From contig DJXD01000078.1 in assembly GCA_002449585.1 (NCBI GenBank), positions 1 through 21,154 on the forward strand: 21,154 nucleotides of DNA, read 5' to 3'. The position numbers and the translations under genes are program-made. Below, piece by piece: positions 1 to 7,894 of this stretch; positions within the stretch are counted from its first letter, which is position 1; each line of letters opens with the position of its first letter. This stretch comes from Ruminococcus sp. UBA7013 (GTDB lineage Bacteria; Bacillota; Clostridia; Oscillospirales; Ruminococcaceae). Under the pieces are notes generated by a model. It did no database searches. It had not been told where the DNA came from and worked only from the letters and a program-made list of their open reading frames with translations.

Positions 1-8
1 GATGCAGT

Positions 9-42
9 GTCATCTTTGAGAAGCTTTCCTCTCGCTGACGAC
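9..42 (-). other. Possible structured leader of the leftward transcript
   Basis: Read leftward, the transcript just downstream of the first promoter can fold: GTCGTC (42-37) pairs with GATGAC (14-9) with one G-U, and GAGA (33-30) pairs with TCTC (21-18) inside it. There is no start codon with a ribosome site before the window edge. This fits a stable-RNA leader better than an mRNA leader, but the downstream gene is not visible. Confidence 0.3.
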
Positions 43-48
43 TTATTT

Positions 49-77
49 ATTATACCACATTTCAAATCATTTGTCAA
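49..77 (-). promoter_or_regulatory. Leftward promoter P1 (proximal of four)
   Basis: On the minus strand the -35 TTGACA (77-72) and -10 TATAAT (54-49) are both perfect and 17 bp apart. TGG precedes the -10 (extended -10). A and T runs upstream of the -35 resemble an UP element. The transcript runs out of the window at base 1. Confidence 0.85.
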
Positions 78-167
78 GTCTTTTTTCAAAACTTTTTCAA
101 TTTTTTTCTGATCTGTGATCTCATCTCCATGGCTCATGACTCCCGTCCGGCTCACAGCGACTTATTT

Positions 168-196
168 ATTATATCACATTTCAGATCATTTGTCAA
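168..196 (-). promoter_or_regulatory. Leftward promoter P2
   Basis: Perfect TTGACA (196-191) and TATAAT (173-168) with a 17-bp spacer and TGA extended -10. It lies 119 bp upstream of P1 in the same orientation, with the same A/T-rich upstream flank. Confidence 0.85.
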
Positions 197-287
197 GCCT
201 TTTTTCAAAACTTTTTCAAATTTTTTTCTGATCTGTGATCTCATCTCCATGGCTCATGACTCCCGTCCGGCTCACAGCGATTTATTT

Positions 288-316
288 ATTATATCACATT
301 TCAGATCATTTGTCAA
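288..316 (-). promoter_or_regulatory. Leftward promoter P3
   Basis: Perfect TTGACA (316-311) and TATAAT (293-288), 17-bp spacer, TGA extended -10. It is 120 bp upstream of P2 and nearly identical to it, including the sequence that would be transcribed between them. Confidence 0.85.
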
Positions 317-387
317 GCCTTTTTTCAAACTTTTTCAAATCTTTTTTCTGATTTGTGGGCTGTGGGCTTTCGTCCGACAGCTTTATT

Positions 388-416
388 ATTATATCACAGT
401 TTTTTGATTTTGTCAA
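388..416 (-). promoter_or_regulatory. Leftward promoter P4 (distal)
   Basis: Perfect TTGACA (416-411) and TATAAT (393-388), 17-bp spacer, TGA extended -10. It lies 100 bp upstream of P3, and its spacer and downstream sequence have diverged from the other three, so it is the oldest or founding copy. A 7-bp AT-rich inverted repeat (431-437/444-450) sits just upstream. Confidence 0.8.
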
Positions 417-464
417 GTAAAAGAATATCATAAAATCAGCTTCGATTTTAGTCAGATTCACTAA

Positions 465-677
465 TTATTTTTTCTTCTGCATCCTTATTTTACACAAGAT
501 TATCTAGCTACAAAAATGCAGCTCAACGGCTGTGATATTACTCGGAGTGCCATCGCAAAAATTGAAGTTGGTCAGCGGCATCTTTACCCTGATGAAATTA
601 TTCTGATTAAAAAAATTCTCAATGTTAGTTTTGATGATATTTTTAATGTTGATGATCTCAGGAAAATTAACAAATAA
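465..677 (+). pseudogene. XRE-family repressor remnant, N-terminus missing
   Basis: The plus-strand frame after the stop at 462-464 encodes the C-terminal two thirds of an XRE/Cro-like helix-turn-helix domain. Visible parts are FTQDYLATKM (scaffold helix), DITRSAIAKIEVGQR (recognition helix and following turn), then LNVSFDDIF, the usual end of the domain, and a short tail ending in TAA at 675-677. The expected first helix (about 15-20 residues with an initiator Met and ribosome site) is absent. The only internal ATG (516) has no ribosome site and would start in mid-domain. I read it as a decayed gene, perhaps the relic of a mobile element or phage regulator. The next terminator (691-720) may once have served it. 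Confidence 0.6.
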
Positions 678-690
678 GATCCGCTAATGA

Positions 691-720
691 AAAAACTGCC
701 AGATCATTCCGGCAGTTTTT
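691..720 (-). terminator. Terminator of the arginine operon (probably bidirectional)
   Basis: A perfect 10-bp stem, AAAAACTGCC (691-700) with GGCAGTTTTT (711-720), and a 10-nt loop. The T run is part of the stem on both strands. The stop codon of the acyltransferase gene (706-704) lies inside the loop, so translation to the end should interfere with folding unless the ribosome has left. Confidence 0.85.
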
Positions 721-1795
721 CATTTTTATTTGCAAGTGTAAATAATGGTTTCATCAGTGCGCCGCTGATCTTCCCAACCAGCCAATGAATAGGAATGCTG
801 ATCAGCACACACCCCACAAAATGTAGAGGAATGATTTTCAGATATGTCAGCGGAAGATCCTGTATTCCGGTAATTGTCCCGGCAATCTTCCGGGAATAAA
901 TCGTATCTCCCAACGCAGACATCAAATAAACCGTCATAGATAGCGGCGAAACGATAGAGAATATTTTCCGGATAACCGGATTTTTTACATCAATATCATA
1001 GATCAGCAGGAAAATAAATCCTGATATCACTACATTAACAATATCTTCATTATTGAATGTAATGCCACTATTCCACCCATCCGGCGTAGTCACAGAGTTT
1101 AATACCGCTTCCCCTATCAACAGGATTATAATAATCATGGAGCAGTAAAACTTGTTGATTTTCGGGCGGAATTCGCCCAGATACATCCCCACAGCATAAT
1201 AAGCCAATGACCAAAGCCCTGCATAATAATTAGGCATAAAGCCAATATTTGTATCCCCCGTAGCCAGATGCACTGGAAAGCGATTGATAGAGATCGCAAG
1301 CGTTGTTGTAAACATGATGACCAGCACAGCAGCTCGTTTTTGATTCCGTGTTTTCAGCATGTGATAGCCACCGTTGAAAAATGGCATTAGCAAATAAAGT
1401 GATAAATATAAATTCACATACCAGCCATAGCCAGGCTGCTGGAATTGCCACAGCGATTGCAGCCATGTGAACAGCGGCCAGCTTTCATGATACACAATTA
1501 TTTTATAAGCTATGAAAATAAGGCCAATCACCCAGCTATTCACAATTACCGGAATTATCTTGATATAATGCTTTGCGCCGAAAACAGCATTTCGTTTCAA
1601 TGCGCCGCTGAGCATCAGAAACAGAGGAACACACTGATAACACAGCATTCGAAATGCTGCGCCGATGATCACAGGGGGTTCTGACATTGGCATTCCATAA
1701 AATCCGCTGTACAGGAAGAAATGCAGGGATAAAACCATATACATTGCAATGACTCTCAGCAAGTCATAGCCAAAGCTTCTGGAATTAGAAGGCAT
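704..1795 (-). CDS. Acyltransferase-3 family integral membrane protein
   Basis: A 363-residue polytopic protein, mostly hydrophobic helices, opening with YDLLRVIAMYMVLSLHFF. This is the acyltransferase-3 (OafA/WecH-like) signature, in which an Arg in the first helix (R14) and a His (H25) are conserved. Family members transfer acyl groups, often acetyl or succinyl, to sugars of the cell envelope; the substrate here cannot be told. The start ATG overlaps the argF stop by one base (TAATG), with GAAGGAAA just upstream, so it is translated after argF as the last gene of the arginine operon. A role in arginine synthesis is not expected from the family; it may simply share the transcript. The stop lies in the loop of the operon terminator. 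Confidence 0.8.
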   Translation of the reverse strand: MPSNSRSFGYDLLRVIAMYMVLSLHFFLYSGFYGMPMSEPPVIIGAAFRMLCYQCVPLFLMLSGALKRNAVFGAKHYIKIIPVIVNSWVIGLIFIAYKIIVYHESWPLFTWLQSLWQFQQPGYGWYVNLYLSLYLLMPFFNGGYHMLKTRNQKRAAVLVIMFTTTLAISINRFPVHLATGDTNIGFMPNYYAGLWSLAYYAVGMYLGEFRPKINKFYCSMIIIILLIGEAVLNSVTTPDGWNSGITFNNEDIVNVVISGFIFLLIYDIDVKNPVIRKIFSIVSPLSMTVYLMSALGDTIYSRKIAGTITGIQDLPLTYLKIIPLHFVGCVLISIPIHWLVGKISGALMKPLFTLANKNEKLPE

Positions 1796-2709
1796 TATTT
1801 TCCTTCTGGAAGCATCAGCTTGACCATAACGGCCTTCTGCGCATGAAGACGATTCTCTGCTTCATCAAAAATTTCAGCGGCATGTGCTTCAAAAACTTTG
1901 GCTGTAATTTCTTCTTCACGATGTGCAGGCAGGCAATGCAATACCATCGCATCCGAATGAGCGGCAGACATAATTTCATCATTGATCTGATAGCCCTGGA
2001 AAGCAATCTTACGCTTTTCAATTTCCGCTTCCATGCCCATAGATGACCATACATCTGTTAATAGCACATCTGCATTCTGAGCGGCTTCCAGCGGACTATT
2101 TGTGATAGAAAAGCCTTCATAATCCTTGGCAAAATCCATAACAGCCGGATCAGGATGATAATCATCCGGGCAGGCAACGGAAACATTCATGCCGACTTTC
2201 AGACCACCGACAATGAGAGAATTAGCCATATTATTCCCATCGCCGATATAGCACATTTTCAGGCCGTCAAAATTTGCCTTATATTCCCGGATCGTCAGCA
2301 GATCCGCCAGCACCTGACAAGGATGACAGAAATCTGTCAAGCCGTTAATAATCGGAATACTGCCATATGCGGCCAGATCTTCCACTTCTTTCTGTGCAAA
2401 TGTCCGGATCATGATGCAGTCAAGATAGCGTGATAATACCCGTGCGGTATCCTGAACGGGTTCACCTCTGCCAATCTGCAAATCATTGGCAGACAGAAAC
2501 AGCGGATAGCCTCCCAGCTGATACATACCTGTTTCAAAAGAAACACGGGTTCTTGTGGAGGCCTTCTGGAAGATCATGCCGAGGGTTTTTCCTTCGAGCA
2601 TTTTATGAGGAATATTATGTTTTGTCTGATATTTCAGCTTATCGGCCAGATCCAGAATATCAAAAATTTCCTGCTGGGATAAATCCAGCATTTTGAGTAA
2701 ATGCTTCAT
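1795..2709 (-). CDS. argF: Ornithine carbamoyltransferase
   Basis: 304 residues, the normal size. It joins carbamoyl phosphate to ornithine to give citrulline in the cytoplasm. Diagnostic motifs are all intact: STRTR (51-55, carbamoyl-phosphate site), HPCQ (129-132), DVWSSMG (219-225, ornithine loop) and HCLP (258-261, catalytic Cys). The ornithine loop distinguishes it from aspartate carbamoyltransferase. It starts at ATG 2709 behind a GGAG ribosome site and lies 14 nt after the LURP-one-like gene. It is far downstream in the operon, after argD, rather than beside argG. A catabolic role (arcB) is unlikely because no arcA or arcC is present and all neighbours are biosynthetic. Confidence 0.95.
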   Translation of the reverse strand: MKHLLKMLDLSQQEIFDILDLADKLKYQTKHNIPHKMLEGKTLGMIFQKASTRTRVSFETGMYQLGGYPLFLSANDLQIGRGEPVQDTARVLSRYLDCIMIRTFAQKEVEDLAAYGSIPIINGLTDFCHPCQVLADLLTIREYKANFDGLKMCYIGDGNNMANSLIVGGLKVGMNVSVACPDDYHPDPAVMDFAKDYEGFSITNSPLEAAQNADVLLTDVWSSMGMEAEIEKRKIAFQGYQINDEIMSAAHSDAMVLHCLPAHREEEITAKVFEAHAAEIFDEAENRLHAQKAVMVKLMLPEGK

Positions 2710-2723
2710 TCAAAAATCTCCTT

Positions 2724-3197
2724 TTATTTATTAATTTCGCCAAAACACCTATCAACGGCAATGGCAAACAGCGGAAAAAAATCATCAAAATATTCATCTT
2801 CAAAATTCAGGGTATATACAAATTCATTATTGACTTGTTTTTCTACAGTTAGTGTCCCTATGACATTTTCATTTTTGAATAATTCAAAATGCAGATGATT
2901 TTTTCCTTTCAATTCAAAAATACTGTCTGCATTTTCAAACTGAATGCAGGGGTCAATAAACATTGTTTTGCACTGCACTTTCATGAAAAAGCGGTCATTG
3001 AGCTGCACTTCATATTCTGGTTTTGAGCCTGCTGAGATACGTTTCATAGTATAAAGCGTGTAGCCGCTTGCATCATAAAGTGTGGTTGTAGGGCTTCCGA
3101 ACAGTTTTCTAGCTTTGACAACAGTATAAAGCACTCTATCTTTATTGTCCGTGACGCTGAATTTTCCAGCTCCTTTTGAAGTTACCAGCAATTCCAT
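2724..3197 (-). CDS. LURP-one/tubby-like domain protein of unknown function
   Basis: 157 residues, rich in beta-strand patterns and without signal peptide or membrane helix. Features such as VLYTVVKARKLFGSPTTTLYDASG, then a strand-rich middle, LHFELF and a closing hydrophobic helix (FFPLFAIAVDRCFGEI) match the layout of LURP-one-related (tubby C-terminal-like) proteins: a beta-barrel around a buried C-terminal helix. Related folds in eukaryotes bind phosphoinositides or act as scramblases; the bacterial role is unknown. The start ATG follows AGGAGGG at good spacing. It sits between argD (11 nt) and argF (14 nt), so it is co-transcribed with arginine genes, although nothing in the protein suggests an enzyme of that pathway. 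The fold call is from pattern only. Confidence 0.5.
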   Translation of the reverse strand: MELLVTSKGAGKFSVTDNKDRVLYTVVKARKLFGSPTTTLYDASGYTLYTMKRISAGSKPEYEVQLNDRFFMKVQCKTMFIDPCIQFENADSIFELKGKNHLHFELFKNENVIGTLTVEKQVNNEFVYTLNFEDEYFDDFFPLFAIAVDRCFGEINK

Positions 3198-3208
3198 GAA
3201 TATCCCTC

Positions 3209-4381
3209 CTATGCGTTATTTTTTAATGCATTGCAAAGAATTTCTGCGCCTTTTGTGAGTTCTTCCTCTGTGATCGTGAGGGGCGGCAGCAGTCTGACTC
3301 TATCTTTTGCAGTCAGCACAAGCAGGCCATTCTGCAAACAGGTTTCCTGCACTTTGGCAGCTGTCTGATCTTTGGGCAGAATGCCGATCATGAAGCCAAG
3401 CCCGGAAACTTCCTGTACAGTATCCAGAGCAGAAATTTTTTCACGCAGATATTGACTTTTTCTCTGAATATTTTCCAGCATTCCGGGAGTTTCCAGCGTT
3501 TCCAACACTTTGACAGCTCCGGCACATACAACAGGATTTCCGCCGAATGTAGAGCCATGCGCACCTTTTCCGAGAACATCAGCACATGCTTCATTTGCAA
3601 GACATACGCCAATCGGAAGCCCTCCGGCCAATCCTTTGGCCAATGTAACAATATCGGCTTTACATCCATAATGTTCTCCGGCAAATAATTTTCCTGTTCT
3701 GCCGACACCGGTCTGCACTTCATCAGCAATCATGAGAATATCTTTTTCATTGCACAGTTTGCGGATCTCATTCACAAATGCTTGATCCAGAGCCATAACA
3801 CCGCCCTCACCCTGTACATATTCAATCATGATAGCGCATACAGTATCATCCAGCTTATCATGCAAATCTGCAATATCATTTGCTTTTACATATCTAAATC
3901 CTTCTGTGAACGGGAAGAAATAATTATGAAATACATCCTGCCCGGTAGCAGATAGTGTAGTAATCGTTCTGCCATGGAAAGAATTGACCAGCGTAATAAT
4001 ATTATATCTACCCTTGCCGTACTTATCAAAGCTATATTTTCTTGCGACTTTGATCGCACATTCATTTGCTTCTGCGCCGCTGTTGCCGAAGAATAATTTT
4101 GCATAGCCTGACATATTGCAAAGTTTTTCTGCTAATTCTGCCTGCGGCTGATGATAAAATAAATTAGAAGTATGCTGTACTTTTCTGACCTGTGCGCAGA
4201 CAGCATCCGCCCACGCATCATTGCAGTATCCTAGTGAGGTTGTACCAATACCGCTCCCGAAGTCAATATATGTTTTTCCGTCTGCGCTGTGGCAGGTTGC
4301 GCCGTGGCCATCTACAATAACAACATCATTGCGGCCATAAGTCGGCATAATATGCAAATTGGTTTGTTCGATAATACTCAA
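3209..4381 (-). CDS. argD: Acetylornithine aminotransferase
   Basis: 390 residues, the normal length for this class III PLP aminotransferase. It converts N-acetylglutamate semialdehyde to N-acetylornithine with glutamate as amino donor. Visible motifs are NSGAEANE (100-107), the PLP-phosphate loop; DEVQTGVGRTG (220-230) with the PLP-contacting Asp; and the Schiff-base lysine K249 in LAKGLAGG. The start is TTG at 4381-4379 (read on the minus strand), 9 nt after AAAGGAG, so a non-ATG start. It follows the small DUF3592-like gene by about 14 nt. ArgD-like enzymes can also act on succinyl-diaminopimelate, so a second role in lysine synthesis is possible, but the setting argues for arginine. Confidence 0.95.
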   Translation of the reverse strand: MSIIEQTNLHIMPTYGRNDVVIVDGHGATCHSADGKTYIDFGSGIGTTSLGYCNDAWADAVCAQVRKVQHTSNLFYHQPQAELAEKLCNMSGYAKLFFGNSGAEANECAIKVARKYSFDKYGKGRYNIITLVNSFHGRTITTLSATGQDVFHNYFFPFTEGFRYVKANDIADLHDKLDDTVCAIMIEYVQGEGGVMALDQAFVNEIRKLCNEKDILMIADEVQTGVGRTGKLFAGEHYGCKADIVTLAKGLAGGLPIGVCLANEACADVLGKGAHGSTFGGNPVVCAGAVKVLETLETPGMLENIQRKSQYLREKISALDTVQEVSGLGFMIGILPKDQTAAKVQETCLQNGLLVLTAKDRVRLLPPLTITEEELTKGAEILCNALKNNA

Positions 4382-4395
4382 AAAATCCCGCTCCT

Positions 4396-4803
4396 TTATA
4401 ATAAATTTAATACAGCGTATGCTGTCAGAATCCCAATGCCTACGGTCAGCAGGATGATTTTCCGGAACTGTGCTTTTTCATCATGACAGATGATAAATTT
4501 TTCCGGCTGCATCTGATCATAGCAGATCTGAATTTTATTGCCTGTATGATACTGATACTGCCATTCTGGAATAAATTGTTTTGCCGTTCCTGTCATAACG
4601 CCGGATTCTGTCTGATATTTTACAACCGGTGCAAACAGTTCTGTTTCATTTCCATACTGCTGTACATGCTGGATCACAGCTGAAACAATTTCCCCCTCTG
4701 TGATCACCGGATGCATAATTTCTTTCTGCTGCCGGGGGAGCAGTGCCAGAAGAATACACAGCAGACCGATCAGCACCGGGATTAATTTGATCAATAAGAT
4801 CAT
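4396..4803 (-). CDS. Small DUF3592-like membrane protein
   Basis: 135 residues with a membrane helix at each end (about 3-22 and 114-133) and a central domain of about 80 residues that is probably outside the cytoplasm. The pattern PVVKYQTESG ... TGNKIQICYDQMQPEKFII, a Y-x-x-x-G then YD-x-x-x-PEKF arrangement, is typical of DUF3592 proteins, a family of unknown function. The start ATG overlaps the argB stop as ATGA, and the nearest GAGGGG lies about 12 nt upstream inside argB, so translation is probably coupled to argB. It separates argB from argD in an otherwise enzymatic operon. The family call rests on pattern recognition and is moderate. Confidence 0.6.
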   Translation of the reverse strand: MILLIKLIPVLIGLLCILLALLPRQQKEIMHPVITEGEIVSAVIQHVQQYGNETELFAPVVKYQTESGVMTGTAKQFIPEWQYQYHTGNKIQICYDQMQPEKFIICHDEKAQFRKIILLTVGIGILTAYAVLNLL

Positions 4804-5672
4804 CGGAACTGTGTCCCAATCCCCTCATTTGACAGAAGTTCGATCAAAATAGAATGCGGTACTCTGCCATCTATAATGGCTGTCTTTTTGACACCACGTC
4901 TGACAGCTTCCACACAGCAATCAATTTTTGGGATCATGCCACCTGAAATGATTCCTCTTTTCTTCATAAATGGCACTTCACTGACATTCACAGAAGAAAT
5001 CAAAGTATTCGGATCATTCTTATCCCGGAGCAGTCCGGCAATATCTGTTAACAGAATCAGATTTTCCGCTTTGAGTTCAGCGGCAATCCGTGCGGCGGCA
5101 GTATCCGCATTGACATTATAAGTCTGTCCTTCTTCATCACAGGCCACTGTTGCGATCACAGGCACAACGCCGTTTTTCAATGCGTCCGTGATCGGCTTTG
5201 TATTTACTTTCGTAATACTGCCAACATAGCCAAGATCTTCATCATGCTCACCATACATTCTTTCAGCGATCAGCATTTTTTCATCCAATCCGCAAAGGCC
5301 AACAGCCTGACCGCCAGTTTGTCCCAGCAATGTCACTAATTCTTTATTAACCTTCCCGGCCAATACCATCTTGACAACATCAATAATATTTTCATCTGTA
5401 TAACGATAGCCGTTCACAAAATGGCTTTCAATGCCCAATTTTTTCAGCATATCACTGATTTCAGGCCCTCCGCCATGGACAAGCACTAATTTGACACCGA
5501 CAAGCGTCAACAAAACGATATCACTCATAACAGCCTGTTTCAGATTTTCATCTGTCATGGCATTGCCGCCGTATTTAATCACAATCACTTTATCATGATA
5601 TTTCTGGATATAGGGCAAAGCATCATTCAGGATTCTGGCTCTGACCGCATTAGAAATGATTTCTTTCTCCAT
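4800..5672 (-). CDS. argB: N-acetylglutamate kinase
   Basis: Phosphorylates N-acetylglutamate, the usual control step when argJ is present. Motifs counted from the GTG at 5681: IKYGGNAM (35-42), HGGGPEI (69-75), NVNADTAAA (189-197) and SGGMIPK (246-252), all of the amino-acid kinase fold. The N-terminal helix before the first strand (ARILNDALPYIQKYHDK) and the C-terminal LLSNEGIGT are features of arginine-inhibited NAGKs, so feedback inhibition is likely. The start is ambiguous: GTG 5681 has its AGAGG ribosome site overlapping it, whereas ATG 5672 has AGAGGTGA about 6 nt upstream and fits better; that gives 290 residues. The stop overlaps the next gene as ATGA. Confidence 0.95.
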   Translation of the reverse strand: MEKEIISNAVRARILNDALPYIQKYHDKVIVIKYGGNAMTDENLKQAVMSDIVLLTLVGVKLVLVHGGGPEISDMLKKLGIESHFVNGYRYTDENIIDVVKMVLAGKVNKELVTLLGQTGGQAVGLCGLDEKMLIAERMYGEHDEDLGYVGSITKVNTKPITDALKNGVVPVIATVACDEEGQTYNVNADTAAARIAAELKAENLILLTDIAGLLRDKNDPNTLISSVNVSEVPFMKKRGIISGGMIPKIDCCVEAVRRGVKKTAIIDGRVPHSILIELLSNEGIGTQFR

Positions 5673-5687
5673 TTTTTTCACCTCTGA

Positions 5688-6932
5688 TTAGCTTCTGTAA
5701 TCGCCATTAATTCTGACATAATCATAAGTTAGATCACAGCCCCATGCAATGGCTGATCCTGCACCTGTTCCGATGCTGACAGAAATTAAAATTTCCTCTT
5801 CTGAAAGAATTTCTTTTGCTTTTTCTTCAGAAAATTCCACACCTGCGCCATTTTGACAAACATCAATGCTCCCTTTTTCAGATGTAATAGCAACATTTAC
5901 CTGATGAATATCAAAATCAACCGGGGCATAACCTACCGCACAAAGAATGCGTCCCCAGTTAGCATCCTCGCCGAATATGGCAGCTTTGAACAGGCTGGAT
6001 GTGATTACAGATTTTGCCACGATTTCAGCCGTTTTATCATCTTCCGCACCGGTGCATACACATTCGATCAATTTCGTTGCCCCTTCGCCATCACGTGCCA
6101 TCATTCTGGAAAGATTCATCAGAACAGCATAGAGCGCATCTTTAAAAATTTCAAATTCTGTGCCAAATGCCTTGATTTCTGCATTTCCAGAATTTCCATT
6201 TGCAAGAATGCAGATCATATCATTTGTTGAAGTATCTCCATCCACACTGACACGATTCAATGTCACAGCAACCACCTCATGCAGAGCTTGTTTCAGCATA
6301 GCCGCACTGATATTGCAGTCAGTTGTCAAAAATGTCAGTGTTGTGGCCATATTCGGATGAATCATTCCGCTTCCTTTGAGCATGCCACCAAGTGTGCATA
6401 ATTTCCCATTGATTTCAAATTTCACAGCAATTTCTTTCGGCTGGGTGTCCGTTGTCATGATCGCATTGACAGCGGCAGCATTCCCTTCCGGATTCAGTCC
6501 TTTTACAAGTTCTGGAATGCTATTTATCATCGGCTCAATAGGCAAGGGCTGGCCGATCACTCCGGTGGAGGCAACAATCACATCTTCCGGACGCAAATGC
6601 AATGCATCCGCAGTTAGCTGACACATTTTTTCTGCTTTTTCAATTCCATCCGCATTGCAGGTATTTGCATTGACAGAATTCACAATCACGGCTTGGGCTG
6701 TACCATCTTCAAGATGTTTTCTCGTCACAGTGATGGGCGCACCCTGTACTTTATTGGTTGTATACATGGCGGCAGCAGAGCATGGTTTTTCGGCAAAGAT
6801 CACAGCCAGATCATTTTTAGCCGGATCACTGCCGGGCTTGAGTCCGCAATGAATCCCATTTGCTTGAAATCCCTGAGCCGCACACACACCGCCCTCTACA
6901 AAGGCAAAGCCTTTGAATTCTTTTTTCTTCAA
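5688..6932 (-). CDS. argJ: Bifunctional ornithine acetyltransferase / N-acetylglutamate synthase
   Basis: 414 residues. It moves acetyl from N-acetylornithine to glutamate, closing the acetyl cycle, and may also use acetyl-CoA. The self-cleavage site is clear: KGSGMIHPNMATTLTF, with the scissile bond expected between A196 and T197, T197 becoming the nucleophile of the beta chain. STGVIGQPLP (122-131) is the usual oxyanion region. The start is TTG 6932, 7 nt after GAGGG. It lies 17 nt after argC and 15 nt before the preferred argB start. One oddity is NSVNAN (85-90), where I expect NSGNAN in most family members. Whether it is mono- or bifunctional cannot be decided here; no argA or argE is in the window. 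Confidence 0.95.
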   Translation of the reverse strand: MKKKEFKGFAFVEGGVCAAQGFQANGIHCGLKPGSDPAKNDLAVIFAEKPCSAAAMYTTNKVQGAPITVTRKHLEDGTAQAVIVNSVNANTCNADGIEKAEKMCQLTADALHLRPEDVIVASTGVIGQPLPIEPMINSIPELVKGLNPEGNAAAVNAIMTTDTQPKEIAVKFEINGKLCTLGGMLKGSGMIHPNMATTLTFLTTDCNISAAMLKQALHEVVAVTLNRVSVDGDTSTNDMICILANGNSGNAEIKAFGTEFEIFKDALYAVLMNLSRMMARDGEGATKLIECVCTGAEDDKTAEIVAKSVITSSLFKAAIFGEDANWGRILCAVGYAPVDFDIHQVNVAITSEKGSIDVCQNGAGVEFSEEKAKEILSEEEILISVSIGTGAGSAIAWGCDLTYDYVRINGDYRS

Positions 6933-6949
6933 AACAGATCCCTCACTTT

Positions 6950-7894
6950 TTATAATAATCCTGTTGTTTCATCAATGCCAATCATGATATTCAGGCACTG
7001 CACAGCCGCACCGGATGCCCCTTTTCCCAGATTATCCAGACGGGCACACAACAGCATTTGATCATCATTCCCAAATGTGAAAATTTCAAGCTTATTCTGT
7101 CCGCTTAATGTATTCGATGCAAGGAAAAATGCTTTCTGTTCTTCTGGAGGCATCAAAGCATTGACACGCACTAATTTCGCATTTTCATAATGCTCCTGAA
7201 ACATGTCATTGACCTGCTGAATGCTGATTTTCCTGTCAAGCATTCTTGTTTGAATCGGCACAGATACCACCATACCGCTATAATAATCGCAAATAATCGG
7301 GTTAAACATGGGCTGATATGTCAATCCGGAAAATAACTGCATTTCCGGCAGATGCTTATGTTGCTGTGAAAGCGCATACTGCCGGGGAGAATTAAATTCT
7401 TCCGGCTTTTCATCGCCTTCATACTGTGCAATTGCTTTTTTGCCTGCACCGCTGTATCCGGATGTTGCATAGGCAAAAACAGGAAAATCAGCCGGAATCA
7501 GTTTATGTTTGACAAGCGGATATAGCACAGAAATAAATCCGCTTGCATAGCATCCTGGAACAGCTGTTTGATCAGAATGCATTATTTTTTCCCTGAATTC
7601 CGGTGCTAATTCCGGAAATCCGTAAGCCCATGCCGGATTTGTTCTATGTGCTGTAGATGCATCAATAAATCTTGTTTTATGTTCTCCAAGTGTAACCGCT
7701 TCACGGGCAGCATCATCCGGAAGACAGAGGAAAGTGAAATCTGCTTCTGACATGATTTCAGCACGTTTTTGATCATTATGCCTGTCTTCGTCAGCAATTT
7801 TCAGAAGTGTAATATCTTCACGCATTTCAAGACGGTTGACAATTTTCAGGCCTGTTGTCCCTGCCTGACCATCAACATATACTTTTATGGACAT
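6950..7894 (-). CDS. argC: N-acetyl-gamma-glutamyl-phosphate reductase, short type-2 form
   Basis: 314 residues, about 30 shorter than the common ArgC and matching the second subfamily. It reduces N-acetylglutamyl phosphate with NADPH to the semialdehyde. Visible features are the Rossmann start VYVDGQAGTTGLKI (5-18), FLCLPDDAARE (55-64), and the catalytic Cys in VPGCYASGF (C115). HKHLPEMQ, upstream of the C-terminal third, matches the usual conserved His region. The start ATG directly follows the TAA of the 73-aa gene with no spacer, and AAGGGGA at the end of that gene serves as the ribosome site. It is followed by argJ after 17 nt. Confidence 0.93.
   Translation of the reverse strand: MSIKVYVDGQAGTTGLKIVNRLEMREDITLLKIADEDRHNDQKRAEIMSEADFTFLCLPDDAAREAVTLGEHKTRFIDASTAHRTNPAWAYGFPELAPEFREKIMHSDQTAVPGCYASGFISVLYPLVKHKLIPADFPVFAYATSGYSGAGKKAIAQYEGDEKPEEFNSPRQYALSQQHKHLPEMQLFSGLTYQPMFNPIICDYYSGMVVSVPIQTRMLDRKISIQQVNDMFQEHYENAKLVRVNALMPPEEQKAFFLASNTLSGQNKLEIFTFGNDDQMLLCARLDNLGKGASGAAVQCLNIMIGIDETTGLL

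Larger units (their letters stand above)
43..357. repeat. ~120-bp direct repeats carrying the tandem promoters
   Basis: The stretch from the P1 -10 to the P2 -10 recurs between P2 and P3 with only a few differences, and a third, degraded copy runs towards P4. Each unit contains a promoter, its A/T-rich upstream flank and a GC-richer stretch around an NcoI-like CCATGG. The repeat can be read through as a repetitive peptide on the plus strand, but that is a by-product of the duplication. Confidence 0.8.

Noticed and set aside
129..407. Repetitive 92-residue reading frame with a 40-residue repeat
   Set aside because: It is the plus-strand reading of the duplicated leftward promoters. It has no ribosome site and its repeat equals the 120-bp DNA repeat.
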